A stretch of 64,000 nucleotides of DNA from a bacterium UBP2_UBA5202 (GTDB lineage Bacteria > Edwardsbacteria > AC1 > EtOH8): assembly GCA_002412795.1 (NCBI GenBank), contig DHVS01000005.1, positions 15,669 to 79,668 of the forward strand. Reading direction: 5' to 3'. A program made the position numbers and the translations under genes. Below are positions 49,643-58,963 of this stretch, one piece after another; within the stretch, counting starts at the first letter, position 1; the number at the start of each line of letters is the position of its first letter. The notes below the pieces were generated by a model that saw only the letters and a list, made by a program, of their open reading frames with translations, did no database searches and was not told the origin of the DNA.

Positions 49643-51667
49643 TCATGCTTTAGGCATAGCGGAATATCTCACCACCCGGTTCCTCCCCGACTTCTTGGCG
49701 GCATACAGCGCCTCGTCGGCGGCCTTGATCAGGTCCGGCTTGTTGTTGGAATCCTGGGGATACGAGGCCACTCCCAGGCTGACCGTCACCGGAAGCTCCC
49801 CGGCGGTGGTGGAGAATTTTTCGTTCCCGATGGCCTGCCTTAAACCTTCGGCCAGGACCTCGGCCTCCTTGTCGGTCCTGCCCGGCCACACCGCTATGAA
49901 CTCCTCGCCGCCGTAGCGGGCCACAAAGTCATATTTGGAGATGTTGGCCTTAAGCCGGGCCGCCACTTCCTTAAGCACCGCATCACCGATGGGGTGCCCG
50001 TAATTGTCGTTCAGTTTTTTGAAGAAGTCGATGTCGAAAAGCGCCACGCCCACCGGCTTGCCTGCCGACCTGGCCAGGGTCTCGGCCAGGTAATCCTGGA
50101 ACCGGCGGTGGTTGGCCAGCCCCGTCAGCCCGTCCCGGATGGCCATCTGCTCCTTCTCCTCGTACAGGGCAGCGCTGCGCAGGGCCAGCGAGAACTGGCT
50201 CAGCAGGATGTGCAGTGTCTCGGCTTCGGCCTCAAAGGCGTAGGGTTTCCGGCTTTCCAGCACCAGGATGTAATGGCAAACCCCTTCGTAGGTCAGGGGC
50301 GCGGCCAGCACCGAGCGGAAGCCGTGGTCCTGCCTCTCCTCCCGGCTGAACCGGAACAGGCCCAGCGAGCGGCGGTAAAAATCGTCCACCTTGCGCCATT
50401 CCAGGATGCGCACAGCCTGCTCGCATAAGGTGCCGGAGATGTCCAGTTCCGTCCCCGGGGCCGGGAACCCGGCGGCGGCCGGCTCGGCCAGCAGCACCCG
50501 GCAGATATCGCCGGACTCCGGCGCCTGCAGCAGGACCAGATGGTCGCAGGGGACCAGCTCGGGGATCAGCTTTCCCATGATCTCTATCACCTCGTCCACC
50601 TTCAGCCGGTTGGCCATCTGCTCCAGGTAGCGGTTCCATTCCTTGAGCCGCTCCCCCTCCAGCCCCAGGGCCGAATGGCTCTGGTGGAGGATCATCAACC
50701 GGGCGGCCTCTTCGGCGAAGCCGGCCAGTAGGGCCTTGGAACCTTCGTTGAAATGGTTTTCCTTCTCGCTGTCGGCCACCGCGATCCCCTCCACCCGGTT
50801 CTCCATGATGATGGGCACGGCTAAAAGGGATTTGAGCGGCTCGGACTTGGCGTAATATCCCAGGTCCTTGGAATCCTTGGAAAAGACCGGATAGAGCAGG
50901 GCCTGTTTTTCCCTGACCACCCAGCCCAGGATCCCCTTCTGGGCTTCCAGGGCCGCGTCCTTGATGATCTCGGCGCTATAGCTACGGCAGGCCGCCAGTT
51001 TAAGATAATTGGCCGAAGGGTCCAGCCGGAAAAAGGCGGCCGTCTTGGCGCCCAGGCTGGCGTGCATCAGCGAGGCCAGGGACTGCAGATCGTGCTTCAG
51101 TTCGGACGACGGGGCCACAGCCTCCCGCTCCGGTTCATCCTCCTGGTTTTGGGCCGGAGAGAAACTGCGCTTCAGCAAAAGCCTGCCCACGGTAAAAGCC
51201 GAGACCAGGAACAGCAGCAGCCCGCCCAGCCGGTACAGGGCCGGTCCCGGAATCATCTGGTGGAACCAGGCGGATCCGCCCTCGGTCAGGAACAGGACGG
51301 CCGGGACCAAGAGCTGCCATTTCTCCTCGGCCCGGTAAAGCGCCAGCAGGGTCAAAAGCAGATAAGTGAACAGCCAGGGTGAGTTCAGGCCCCCGGTCTG
51401 CTGCACGGCCATGACGGTGACCGCCGTCATCAGCAGCAGGGTCCAAAGCTGCCAGCGCTGGCGGCTCTCCCGGCTGACGGTCCGCCAGATCAGGGCCGCG
51501 TAGACCGCCGACAGGATCAGGGCCCAAAGGATCCCGGGAGTGGCCGGCCATGCCGCCGGTTCGGGATCGTTGGTCCGGTAAAAGGCCCCGGTGATGGCCA
51601 CGGCGATCAGTGCGCCGGCTATTATCAGAAGCCCGATCTTCAGCGGATTTGTTTTTTGTTTTTTCAT
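49643..51667 (-). CDS. Membrane protein with two GAF domains and a GGDEF domain
   Basis: A 674-aa diguanylate cyclase. Five to six helices lie in residues 10-170, then two GAF-like sensory domains (about 190-330 and 340-490), then a GGDEF domain with VARYGGEEFIAV. Active-site residues are of the GGEEF type and should be functional. The RxxD inhibition site has Ser in place of Arg (SKYDFVAR), so feedback inhibition is unlikely. The GGDEF helix LTGLANHRRFQDYL and the DIDFFKKLNDNYGH metal-binding stretch are intact. It is the second cyclase in this window; the other is at 23999. Confidence 0.88.
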   Translation of the reverse strand: MKKQKTNPLKIGLLIIAGALIAVAITGAFYRTNDPEPAAWPATPGILWALILSAVYAALIWRTVSRESRQRWQLWTLLLMTAVTVMAVQQTGGLNSPWLFTYLLLTLLALYRAEEKWQLLVPAVLFLTEGGSAWFHQMIPGPALYRLGGLLLFLVSAFTVGRLLLKRSFSPAQNQEDEPEREAVAPSSELKHDLQSLASLMHASLGAKTAAFFRLDPSANYLKLAACRSYSAEIIKDAALEAQKGILGWVVREKQALLYPVFSKDSKDLGYYAKSEPLKSLLAVPIIMENRVEGIAVADSEKENHFNEGSKALLAGFAEEAARLMILHQSHSALGLEGERLKEWNRYLEQMANRLKVDEVIEIMGKLIPELVPCDHLVLLQAPESGDICRVLLAEPAAAGFPAPGTELDISGTLCEQAVRILEWRKVDDFYRRSLGLFRFSREERQDHGFRSVLAAPLTYEGVCHYILVLESRKPYAFEAEAETLHILLSQFSLALRSAALYEEKEQMAIRDGLTGLANHRRFQDYLAETLARSAGKPVGVALFDIDFFKKLNDNYGHPIGDAVLKEVAARLKANISKYDFVARYGGEEFIAVWPGRTDKEAEVLAEGLRQAIGNEKFSTTAGELPVTVSLGVASYPQDSNNKPDLIKAADEALYAAKKSGRNRVVRYSAMPKA

Positions 51668-51706
51668 TGTTTATCTGTTTTCTGAACTTTGGCAAGCATC
51701 ACCACT

Positions 51707-51791
51707 ATGTCATGCTGAACAGGGCTTCACCGCCAGACAAATCGAAAGGAATGTCATGCTGAGCCGAACCGCGTTGCCTGGCAAATCGAAG
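51707..51791. repeat. Two imperfect direct repeats of about 40 bp (ATGTCATGCTGA-type)
   Basis: ATGTCATGCTGAAC and ATGTCATGCTGAGC open two units about 44 bp apart, each ending in CAAATCGAA. They lie between the GGDEF gene start and the uppP stop. The TGTCATGCTGA text is a common intergenic repeat in genomes from uncultivated bacteria; here it has no visible gene. Confidence 0.55.
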
Positions 51792-51857
51792 CATCCCTCA
51801 ATTGGTCAGGCATGATGCGCCCTCGGGATGACAGCTTCCCAGTTTTATTGTTTGTTG

Positions 51858-52673
51858 CTACTTGACCAGGACGAACCAAACCAGCCCGGCCAGGCCCACC
51901 GCCCAGCAATAATAGGCAAAATACTCCAGCCGGCCTTTCTTGACGAGCTGCATCATTACCTTGATGGCCCAGTAACCTGACAATGCGGCGGCGATGGCCC
52001 CCACTGTGATCATAGCCAACTCGGAGGACGGCAGACCGGTCTCCAGCATCTCCTTCAGTTTAAGGACTCCGGCCCCCAAAATGATGGGGATGGACAAAAG
52101 GAACGAGAACTCGGCCGCCTTCTCCTGTTTCATCCTGGTGAAGATCCCGGCGGCAATGGTGCTTCCCGAGCGCGACACTCCTGGCAGTATGGCCGCCGCC
52201 TGGGCCAGGCCTATGACTAAGGCCCGCCACCAATTTATCTTTCCTTCGTGGTCTTTTACAAAGCGGGTCAAAAATAGGATGGTCCCGGTGACCAGCAGAA
52301 AGGCCGAGACCGCGATGGGGCTGGCAAAGGCCTGCTCAATGACATCGTCGAACTTGTAACCGATCAAGGCAGCCGGGATGGTGGCCAGGATCAGCAGCAG
52401 AGCCAGCCGCAGGTTGTCGTCGGTGAAGTGCCATCCTTTCTGGTAATACATCCGTCCGGTGAAGACCGACTTGATCAGTTTCCATATCTTGAGGCGGAAG
52501 AAGACCAGCACCGCCAGCAGCGTTCCCAGGTGCACGAAGACCTCGAACCTCAGATTGTCTCCGGATAACCCGAACAGTTTTTGGGCCAGGGCCAGGTGCC
52601 CGGAACTGGACACCGGCAGGAACTCGGTCAGCCCCTGGATCAACCCCAGTATCAGCGCTTGAAATATTGACAT
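51858..52673 (-). CDS. uppP: Undecaprenyl-diphosphatase
   Basis: A 271-aa polytopic membrane enzyme (about eight helices) that removes a phosphate from undecaprenyl diphosphate, recycling the carrier for cell-wall and surface-sugar synthesis. It has the family motifs LGLIQGLTEFLPVSSSGHLAL at residues 9-29 and AILPGVSRSGSTIAAG at about 160-175. The Glu, Ser and Arg residues of these motifs are present. It complements uppS at the other end of the block. The UbiA-type gene follows upstream by about 60 bp. Confidence 0.95.
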   Translation of the reverse strand: MSIFQALILGLIQGLTEFLPVSSSGHLALAQKLFGLSGDNLRFEVFVHLGTLLAVLVFFRLKIWKLIKSVFTGRMYYQKGWHFTDDNLRLALLLILATIPAALIGYKFDDVIEQAFASPIAVSAFLLVTGTILFLTRFVKDHEGKINWWRALVIGLAQAAAILPGVSRSGSTIAAGIFTRMKQEKAAEFSFLLSIPIILGAGVLKLKEMLETGLPSSELAMITVGAIAAALSGYWAIKVMMQLVKKGRLEYFAYYCWAVGLAGLVWFVLVK

Positions 52674-52735
52674 AATCTTAAAACAATTGTGATATTTTTC
52701 GTTTTTGTTTTCTGCTTTTTGATTTTTCCATTTGG

Positions 52736-53593
52736 TTAAAGTCCCAGGCTGATGGCCATTATCCCCACCAGCATCACTATCTTCATGAAAAAGCTTATCC
52801 GGGCTAGGTCCTCGTCACGGGGGCTGGTCACAAGTTTCATTATCATCATGGCCAGCATAAAATCCACGCCCAGTATCACCGCCAGCAGGTAACGGACGTT
52901 GTATATGCCCAGCAGATACGGGACCGGGGTCAGGGTTACCAGGACCATCAGCACCGCCGCCGCCAGTTTAAGAGACCTTTGCGCACCCCAGACGATGGGC
53001 AGGGTTTTGGCCCCCTGCGCCAGGTCCCCGCTCCTGTCCTGGACATCCTTGATGATCTCCCGTGACAGGTGCATCAGAAAAGCGAACCCGGCCGGGAACA
53101 GCGAGATCCCCACATTCTCCACTGTCAGTCCGCCGTAGACAAAGGCCAGCCCGCAGACCAGCGCCACAGCCAGATTTCCGGACAGCCCCATCCTTTTGCC
53201 CCTGGCGGCATAAAGCCATAGCAGGATGGAGACCGCCAGGGCCAGCGCTAAAGGTTTGATGCCGATGAAATACGCCAGGACCAGTCCCAAAGCTATCCAG
53301 AGATATCCAAGAAATACGGCCGTCTTTGGCTGCAGCAGATCCGCAGGTAACGGCCTTTGGGGCCGGTTGATCTTGTCTATTTCATAGTCATAATAATCGT
53401 TGAGGCTGTTGCCCCCGGAAGCTATCAGCATGGCCGAGACCACCGCCAGGACGATACCCGCGGCGTGGGCTTTGAGCCCATAGCCTGAAGTTCCCACCAG
53501 CACCGAAAGCCCGGTGATGGCCGCGTTCCCCGGACGGGAAAGTTTTATGGCGGCGGTTATTTTGTTAAGCACGTTTTTTGACAGGATTAACAT
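52736..53593 (-). CDS. UbiA-family prenyltransferase
   Basis: A 285-aa membrane enzyme with about eight helices. The first substrate motif NDYYDYEIDKINRP (residues about 65-78) and the second DVQDRSGDLAQGAKTLP are the two aspartate motifs of the UbiA superfamily. The pattern DYEIDxxNRPxRP plus DxxDxxGD is close to archaeal-type digeranylgeranylglyceryl-phosphate synthase relatives and to menaquinone or chlorophyll side-chain enzymes. It may make a prenylated quinone or lipid. The product is not clear from sequence. Confidence 0.78.
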   Translation of the reverse strand: MLILSKNVLNKITAAIKLSRPGNAAITGLSVLVGTSGYGLKAHAAGIVLAVVSAMLIASGGNSLNDYYDYEIDKINRPQRPLPADLLQPKTAVFLGYLWIALGLVLAYFIGIKPLALALAVSILLWLYAARGKRMGLSGNLAVALVCGLAFVYGGLTVENVGISLFPAGFAFLMHLSREIIKDVQDRSGDLAQGAKTLPIVWGAQRSLKLAAAVLMVLVTLTPVPYLLGIYNVRYLLAVILGVDFMLAMMIMKLVTSPRDEDLARISFFMKIVMLVGIMAISLGL

Positions 53594-53649
53594 GATTTAC
53601 ATGATTTTTTAAACTATAACGCTTTACAACAATACCATATTTCTTATCA

Positions 53650-53786
53650 TAGCGATGCCATGAATGACATCGCTACTAATCATCAACCCCGATAAATCGG
53701 GCTACCTTGTCAGGCCTCGCCAGAGGCACTTCGGCCCCGCTCAGCACAAGCCTTGATGGCTTATAGCGATAGCCTTCAGGCTATCG
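53650..53786. repeat. Cluster of three short palindromes upstream of the UbiA gene
   Basis: TAGCGATG...CATCGCTA (53650-53675), CCCGAT-AA-ATCGGG (53688-53701) and CGATAGCCT-TC-AGGCTATCG (53767-53786). They lie in the 224-bp space between the UbiA start and the Wzi stop. A further hairpin family may be involved. The text looks like dispersed REP-like intergenic repeats. Confidence 0.45.
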
Positions 53787-53817
53787 TAGGAAAAAATATT
53801 AAAGACCAAGGGAGAGG

Positions 53818-55389
53818 TCAGTAATCCAACTTTAAACTTATCTCCGCTCCCCGGTCATTGAACCCCAAACCCGCCAGGTTGCCGGGATCTTTGGTATAAG
53901 CCAGCCAGAACTTGGCATCAAAGACCATCCAGTGCCGGGGCTGCCAGCTGAGATACAGCGCGCCCAGGTCGCGGCGCTGGATGGTGCCGGTCAAAAAGCC
54001 GGTGCTCAGGGCCACCGTGTCAGAACCCAGAACCCCGCCGGTGGTGTAGGGGTCGCCGTTAACGTAAAATATCTCGTTCCCATAGATCAGGCTGTCAGAG
54101 ATCCTTCCCTGGCCGTGCCGTTCCAGCGTGTACTCCAGGCCCAGGTTGAACCTGGGATGCAGCCTGTGCTCCAGCTTCAGATCGAACAGGTCGGCGTCGG
54201 TGCCGATGAAGTGGCCAATGATGCTCAGGCTGTCCCCGCCGGCATAGCGGTTGGCGAACCTGCGGTGGCCGTAGACCCATTTCTGGTTCCCGGCGTATTC
54301 CAGCTTGACATCGGTGTCGGGCAGGCCCAGCGGGTCGGCCAGGTGGAACCCGGCCAAAAAGCCCAGCTTCTGGGGGGCCGGCGGATCCTGCTCGTACTGG
54401 ACGTCATCCATCAGCAGTTCGCCGTAGACCTTGCAGCCGTTGAAGGCGTTCCAGGCGGCGTCGGCCGCCCACACCACGTTGTCGTCCTCCCGCTCGTTCC
54501 ACTGGGTGCCATAGAACGGGAGCAGGGGATTGATGTAGACCGGGTCTATGTTTTTGGCTTTGTAGATCACCACTTCCGAGGCCCCCAGATCCAGGCTCTT
54601 GAACAATCTGACGGTGGCCCGGTGCCCGGAAAAGAAGCGCTGCTGCTCTGTGCCCAGTATCCCGGCGAATGATTCCAAGCCGACCCGTTTGTAATCCAGT
54701 TTCAGGTTCAAGGCATCGAAGGCCGGGGAGTTGTCCGAGACCAGCAGGGTGCCCACCTGGCCCGGCCCCCACCAATGCTGCTGCCGGCCAAGGGTAACGT
54801 AGAGCCAGGGCAGTTTGAACCTGAAATACGACCAGTCTATCACGAACTTGCCGCCCCGCCAGGTGGTCTGGGTGGCCGAGACCTTTTCCTGCTTGGTCCT
54901 CTCCTTTTCCACCAGGAACGACAGCCTTTGGTCGAAGATCATTGATCCTTTTATGCTGCCGCCGAAATCCACCTGTCCGGTCAGCGAATAGCGGGGGGCG
55001 CCCAAATTACTGATCTCATCCCTGGGCCAAAGCGCCCCGTCGGCATTGAATGTCAGGTTTTCATCACCTACGGATAGCAGGTCCTTTTCCACCAGCCGGG
55101 GTTTCGCAGGATCTGCCAGGAACTCCTGGGAAAGCCTGTCCCAGTTGTATTGGTCGGCCGGCGAGAGCCTTATCTGGCTGTCGGAGATCATGACCTTCAT
55201 TTTTACTAATTCATTGGAAACCTGCCCATAGCTGTAGGGCCGGGTGGCTGGCAGCACCAGCCAGCCCCTAGCCTCGAATCTTTGGAGGACGGGATAAGCC
55301 CAGTGTTTAAGTTCCAAGTCCTTGGAATCTTCGGCCCAAAGTGAGCCAAAGGATAAAAGTAAAAACAGAACGAAAATGGCTTTTTTCAT
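53818..55389 (-). CDS. Wzi-like outer-membrane capsule assembly protein
   Basis: A 523-aa exported protein with signal peptide (MKKAIFVLFLLLSFGSLWAE). It has the Wzi-family motif GRQQHWWGPGQVGTLLVSDNSPAFDAL in the first half, then repeating amphipathic strands ending ISLKLDY, a C-terminal aromatic residue typical of beta-barrel proteins. Wzi binds exopolysaccharide at the outer membrane. It also has an N-terminal SLH-like short region (KHWAYPVLQRFEARGWL). This points to a diderm envelope and fits the surface-sugar cluster at 15892-23961. Confidence 0.83.
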   Translation of the reverse strand: MKKAIFVLFLLLSFGSLWAEDSKDLELKHWAYPVLQRFEARGWLVLPATRPYSYGQVSNELVKMKVMISDSQIRLSPADQYNWDRLSQEFLADPAKPRLVEKDLLSVGDENLTFNADGALWPRDEISNLGAPRYSLTGQVDFGGSIKGSMIFDQRLSFLVEKERTKQEKVSATQTTWRGGKFVIDWSYFRFKLPWLYVTLGRQQHWWGPGQVGTLLVSDNSPAFDALNLKLDYKRVGLESFAGILGTEQQRFFSGHRATVRLFKSLDLGASEVVIYKAKNIDPVYINPLLPFYGTQWNEREDDNVVWAADAAWNAFNGCKVYGELLMDDVQYEQDPPAPQKLGFLAGFHLADPLGLPDTDVKLEYAGNQKWVYGHRRFANRYAGGDSLSIIGHFIGTDADLFDLKLEHRLHPRFNLGLEYTLERHGQGRISDSLIYGNEIFYVNGDPYTTGGVLGSDTVALSTGFLTGTIQRRDLGALYLSWQPRHWMVFDAKFWLAYTKDPGNLAGLGFNDRGAEISLKLDY

Positions 55390-55472
55390 TATATCCTTTT
55401 AAGTGGTTTAACATTTAAAAATACCATATATAACCCCTTGTTTGCAAGAGATTTATTGAGTATTTTGAAAAT

Positions 55473-55502
55473 AAAAGGCCGGAGCTAAAGCTCCGGCCTT
55501 TT
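55473..55502 (-). terminator. Intrinsic terminator after the WNGS-repeat protein gene
   Basis: AAAAGGCCGGAGCT pairs with AGCTCCGGCCTTTT around AA, with T-rich flanks on both sides. It lies 19 bp beyond the stop of the repeat-protein gene and upstream of the Wzi gene start. Confidence 0.85.
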
Positions 55503-55520
55503 ATAGATAATTGTTCTGCT

Positions 55521-57941
55521 TTACCTAAGCACCACCATCTTTTTTGTGCTGTTGAATTCACCAGAGGCTATGCGGTAGAAGTATATGCCCGCCGCTACCT
55601 GCCTGCCCGATTCGTCATTGCCGTTCCATTTGACGCTGTGCGGACCGGGGTTCTGGATTTCGCTGACCAGGGTTTTTACCACTTGCCCGGCAATGTTATA
55701 AACTTTAAGGTTCACTTTTCCGACTTTTAGCAGCTGGTAGTTTATAATTGTTTCTTGATTGAACGGATTAGGCATATTCTGCTCTATTTTTAAACCCGTA
55801 ACCTGTAATCCGTTTTCAGGAACCTGGTCTACACCGGTTGGAGCTTCGTGGTAAATACCAAAATGGGAACTCGCTTTATCGCCAGCCTTTGTAAAATAAC
55901 CACCAGCATACACATTACTATCACTTACCGCAATAGCAAGAACTTCATTATTCACACCGCTGCCCAAGGCTGACCAGTTTGATCCATTCCACTTGGAAAT
56001 AGAGTTAATACTATCCCCCCCGGCTGTGGTGTAAACCCCACCCGCATAAACAACACTGCCATTTACCTCAACGTCATAGACGGTGTAATTCATACCGCTG
56101 CCCAGGGTGGACCAGGACAAACCGTTCCATTTTGCAACACGATTAGCGCTTACACCGCCGGCAGTAGAAAATGCACCACCAACATACACATCACAGTCGT
56201 TAACTGTTATAGACCAGACCCAGTCATTCACGCCGCTGCCCAATGCTGACCATGACGAACCGTTCCACATGGCGATATTGCTTGCACTATCGCCACCGGC
56301 AACCCAAAAACGCCCACCAGCATATACATTACTGCCTTGGGCTGCAATGGCAACGACAGCGAAATTGATACCGCTGCCCAATGCTGACCAGGACGAGCCA
56401 TTCCACTTGGCAATATAATTAGCACTAACGCCTCCTGCAGTGTGAAAATATCCGCCCACATAAACATCGTTTCCGATGACCTCTATGGCACGTACCTCGC
56501 CACCAGTGCCGCTGCCCAGGGCGGACCAAGATGAACCATTCCATTTGGCTATATGATTGGCGCTGTCCCCGCCAGCAGTGGTGAAATAACCTCCAACATA
56601 AACAAAGCTATCACTGATTGCAATGGCATAAACCCTGTCATTCACGCCAACACCCATGGGAGACCAAGATGAACCGTTCCATTTAGCAATATTTTTCGCG
56701 GCCACTCCGCCCACATCAGTAAAATACCCGCCCACATAAACATCGTTTCCATTGACCGATATGGCACGTACTTCACCATTCACGCCACTACCAAAAGCAC
56801 CTATGGTTGACCAAGTGGAACCATTCCATTTTGCAATATAATTAGCGTCCACATCTCCGGCTATGGTGAAATCACCACCGGCATAAACATTTCCATCCAT
56901 AACCGTAATGGCTACTGTGTGGCTATTCAGGCCACTCCCCAGAGATGACCATTTCGAACCGTCCCATCTGGCAATTCGTTTTGCGCTATCCCCGCCGGCT
57001 GTGGTGAACTGGCCGCTTGCATATACATCACTGCCATTTACAGCTATGGCACGGACATAACTATTCATACCGTCACCTAAAGCTTCCCAGGTTGAGCCAT
57101 TCCATTTTGCAATATATTTTGCGCTATCACTACCGGCCATGGTGAAAGCACCACCCGCATACACATTGCTGTCAATGACCGCCATAGAAATAACCCCGGC
57201 GTTCAAACCACTCCCCAGAGGAGACCAAGCCGACCCGTTCCATTTGGCAATTCGTTTTGCGCTATCCCCACCGGCAATCGTAAAAGCTCCACCCACATAA
57301 ACATCGTTGCCGTTTACTACAATTTCACTTACCTGGTCGTTTAATCCACTATCCAAGGCAGCCCAGCAAGAATCATTCCACATGGCAATATAATTTACTG
57401 TATCCATCCCAGCAGTAATAAAATTACCGCCGGCATATATAAAGTTATCACTGATAGCAATAGTACGGACATCGTTATTAAAACCGCTGCCTAATGCTGA
57501 CCAAGACGACCCGTTCCACTTAGCAATACGGATTGCATTCACTCCGCCAGCGTTATTAAAATATCCGCCAACATAAACATCAGTACCTCTTACCGCTACG
57601 GCAAGAACAACGTCATTCACCCCGCTACCTAATGCAGACCAAGACGACCCGTTCCATTTGGCGATATATTTTATTGTTGTATCGCCATTTATAGCTGTGA
57701 AAGAACCACCTATATATAAATTGCCTAAGCTATCTACTGCCGTTTGATTAACAGAATTATTCACTCCAGGGATAAAAAACCGATTGTCCCAGTTAGTGTC
57801 TAGTGGCGAACTCTTAAATGCCGGACTTCCCTCCGTTGCCAGTACCCCGCTAATTGGCTGTACAATAAACTGAGCATACGCATTATTGCATCCGAAAATT
57901 ATTAAGATTCCCATGATGATGGTAGAAATAAATTTTCGCAT
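55521..57941 (-). CDS. Secreted 13-repeat propeller-like protein with T9SS-type sorting domain
   Basis: An 806-aa exported protein. The signal peptide reads MRKFISTIIMGILIIFGCNN and ends YAQ; a Cys in GCNN could make it a lipoprotein, but a standard AxA-like cut is as likely. About thirteen units of roughly 45 residues follow, each with (K/M/R)W(N/D)xSxWxxLGxGxN, then a VYVGGxF(T)xAGG strand pair. This reads like a tandem Kelch/WD-like propeller or pair of propellers. The C-terminus has MPNPFNQETIINYQL, GRQVAAGIYFYRIA and ends KKMVVLR. The repeats share long near-identical DNA stretches and may vary in number between strains. Confidence 0.86.
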   Translation of the reverse strand: MRKFISTIIMGILIIFGCNNAYAQFIVQPISGVLATEGSPAFKSSPLDTNWDNRFFIPGVNNSVNQTAVDSLGNLYIGGSFTAINGDTTIKYIAKWNGSSWSALGSGVNDVVLAVAVRGTDVYVGGYFNNAGGVNAIRIAKWNGSSWSALGSGFNNDVRTIAISDNFIYAGGNFITAGMDTVNYIAMWNDSCWAALDSGLNDQVSEIVVNGNDVYVGGAFTIAGGDSAKRIAKWNGSAWSPLGSGLNAGVISMAVIDSNVYAGGAFTMAGSDSAKYIAKWNGSTWEALGDGMNSYVRAIAVNGSDVYASGQFTTAGGDSAKRIARWDGSKWSSLGSGLNSHTVAITVMDGNVYAGGDFTIAGDVDANYIAKWNGSTWSTIGAFGSGVNGEVRAISVNGNDVYVGGYFTDVGGVAAKNIAKWNGSSWSPMGVGVNDRVYAIAISDSFVYVGGYFTTAGGDSANHIAKWNGSSWSALGSGTGGEVRAIEVIGNDVYVGGYFHTAGGVSANYIAKWNGSSWSALGSGINFAVVAIAAQGSNVYAGGRFWVAGGDSASNIAMWNGSSWSALGSGVNDWVWSITVNDCDVYVGGAFSTAGGVSANRVAKWNGLSWSTLGSGMNYTVYDVEVNGSVVYAGGVYTTAGGDSINSISKWNGSNWSALGSGVNNEVLAIAVSDSNVYAGGYFTKAGDKASSHFGIYHEAPTGVDQVPENGLQVTGLKIEQNMPNPFNQETIINYQLLKVGKVNLKVYNIAGQVVKTLVSEIQNPGPHSVKWNGNDESGRQVAAGIYFYRIASGEFNSTKKMVVLR

Positions 57942-58043
57942 GGGTCTCCTTTTGCATTTGGTTTATTTGTATGGCCTGTTTTTAATTTGCCAGTAAACCT
58001 GTAAACAACATACAATCAATGACCATTGTTATACAACTTTATA

Positions 58044-58072
58044 AATATAGCACCGGCTTTACATTGTGTCAA
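58044..58072 (-). promoter_or_regulatory. Predicted strong promoter of the 13-repeat protein gene
   Basis: On the minus strand, TTGACA (58072-58067), a 17-bp spacer and TATATT (58049-58044), about 100 bp before the ATG at 57941. It lies directly downstream of the uppS terminator. Confidence 0.65.
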
Positions 58073-58107
58073 GTAAAATGTTCCATTTTATGATAATTGT
58101 AAAGCTG

Positions 58108-58133
58108 AAAAGCCTGGCAAACACCAGGCTTTA
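58108..58133 (-). terminator. Terminator after uppS
   Basis: AAAGCCTGG (58109-58117) pairs with CCAGGCTTT (58124-58132) around a 6-nt loop; the minus strand continues with TTTTCAGC. It ends the ribosomal-protein-to-uppS block. Confidence 0.72.
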
Positions 58134-58155
58134 AAATCTAAATGCAAAATAGCAG

Positions 58156-58890
58156 CTACACCCTCCCGAACCTTCTCTCCCTCTGCTGGTACTCCACCAG
58201 CGCCCGGTACAGGTCCTCTTCCCCGAAATCCGGCCACAGCGCTTCGGTAAAATAATACTCGGCATAGGCCGCCTGCCAGATCAGAAAGTTGGAGAGCCGG
58301 CTCTCGCCCGAGGTCCTGATGATCAGGTCCGGGTCCGGCACCTCCGGGTGATACAGGTATCTTTGGATCAGCTTCTCGTCTATATTCCCGGCCTGTATCT
58401 TGTGGGCGAATAGGTCGTGGGACATCTTTTTGACCGCGTCCACCAGCTCGGCCCGGCCGCCATAGGAAAGGGCCAGGTTCAGCACCAGTCCCTGGTTTTT
58501 TTTAGTACGGGCGATGGAGTCCTCCAGTATCCTGCGGGCATTGTCCTCCAGATCGGCGGTACGGCCGGTGGTGATTATCTTCACCCCCTTGGCATCCAAC
58601 TCGTCCACCTCTTTGACCAGGTATTCCCGCAGGATCTTCATCAGCCCGGAGACCTCAGGCTTTGGCCGCAGCCAGTTCTCCACCGAGAAGGCGTAGAGCG
58701 TCAGGTATCTGATGCCCGTCTGGCCGCTGGCGTTGACGATGGTCTTGACCGACTTCATCCCGGCCCGGTGTCCGGCCAGCCTCGGCAGTCCGCGCTTTTT
58801 GGCCCAGCGCCCGTTGCCGTCCATGATCACCGCCACGTGGGCCGGCAGGCGTTTAAGGTGATGGGTAATCCCTGCTATGGAAATCTTCAT
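58156..58890 (-). CDS. uppS: Isoprenyl transferase (undecaprenyl diphosphate synthase type)
   Basis: A 244-aa cis-prenyltransferase making undecaprenyl diphosphate from farnesyl and isopentenyl diphosphates. The signature VAVIMDGNGRWAKKRGLPRLAGHRAG (catalytic D24) opens the protein; LTLYAFSVENWLRPKPEV and IRTSGESRLSNFLIWQAAYAEYYF follow. All substrate-binding residues are present and the length is typical. It lies after frr and a small ferredoxin gene, an order usual for uppS. The product chain feeds uppP (51858) and the surface-sugar transferases. Confidence 0.95.
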   Translation of the reverse strand: MKISIAGITHHLKRLPAHVAVIMDGNGRWAKKRGLPRLAGHRAGMKSVKTIVNASGQTGIRYLTLYAFSVENWLRPKPEVSGLMKILREYLVKEVDELDAKGVKIITTGRTADLEDNARRILEDSIARTKKNQGLVLNLALSYGGRAELVDAVKKMSHDLFAHKIQAGNIDEKLIQRYLYHPEVPDPDLIIRTSGESRLSNFLIWQAAYAEYYFTEALWPDFGEEDLYRALVEYQQRERRFGRV

Positions 58891-58963
58891 GAATTATTAT
58901 TACGATTATAAGCTCAATCTGCGGTAATCTGCGGATAAAAATTCCCAAGCAGCCTGCAATGCA

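Noticed and set aside
55900..57690. Repeated DNA in the WNGSSW protein considered as a CRISPR array
   Set aside because: Units are in frame, code for a regular protein repeat of about 45 residues and lack equal-length unique spacers.
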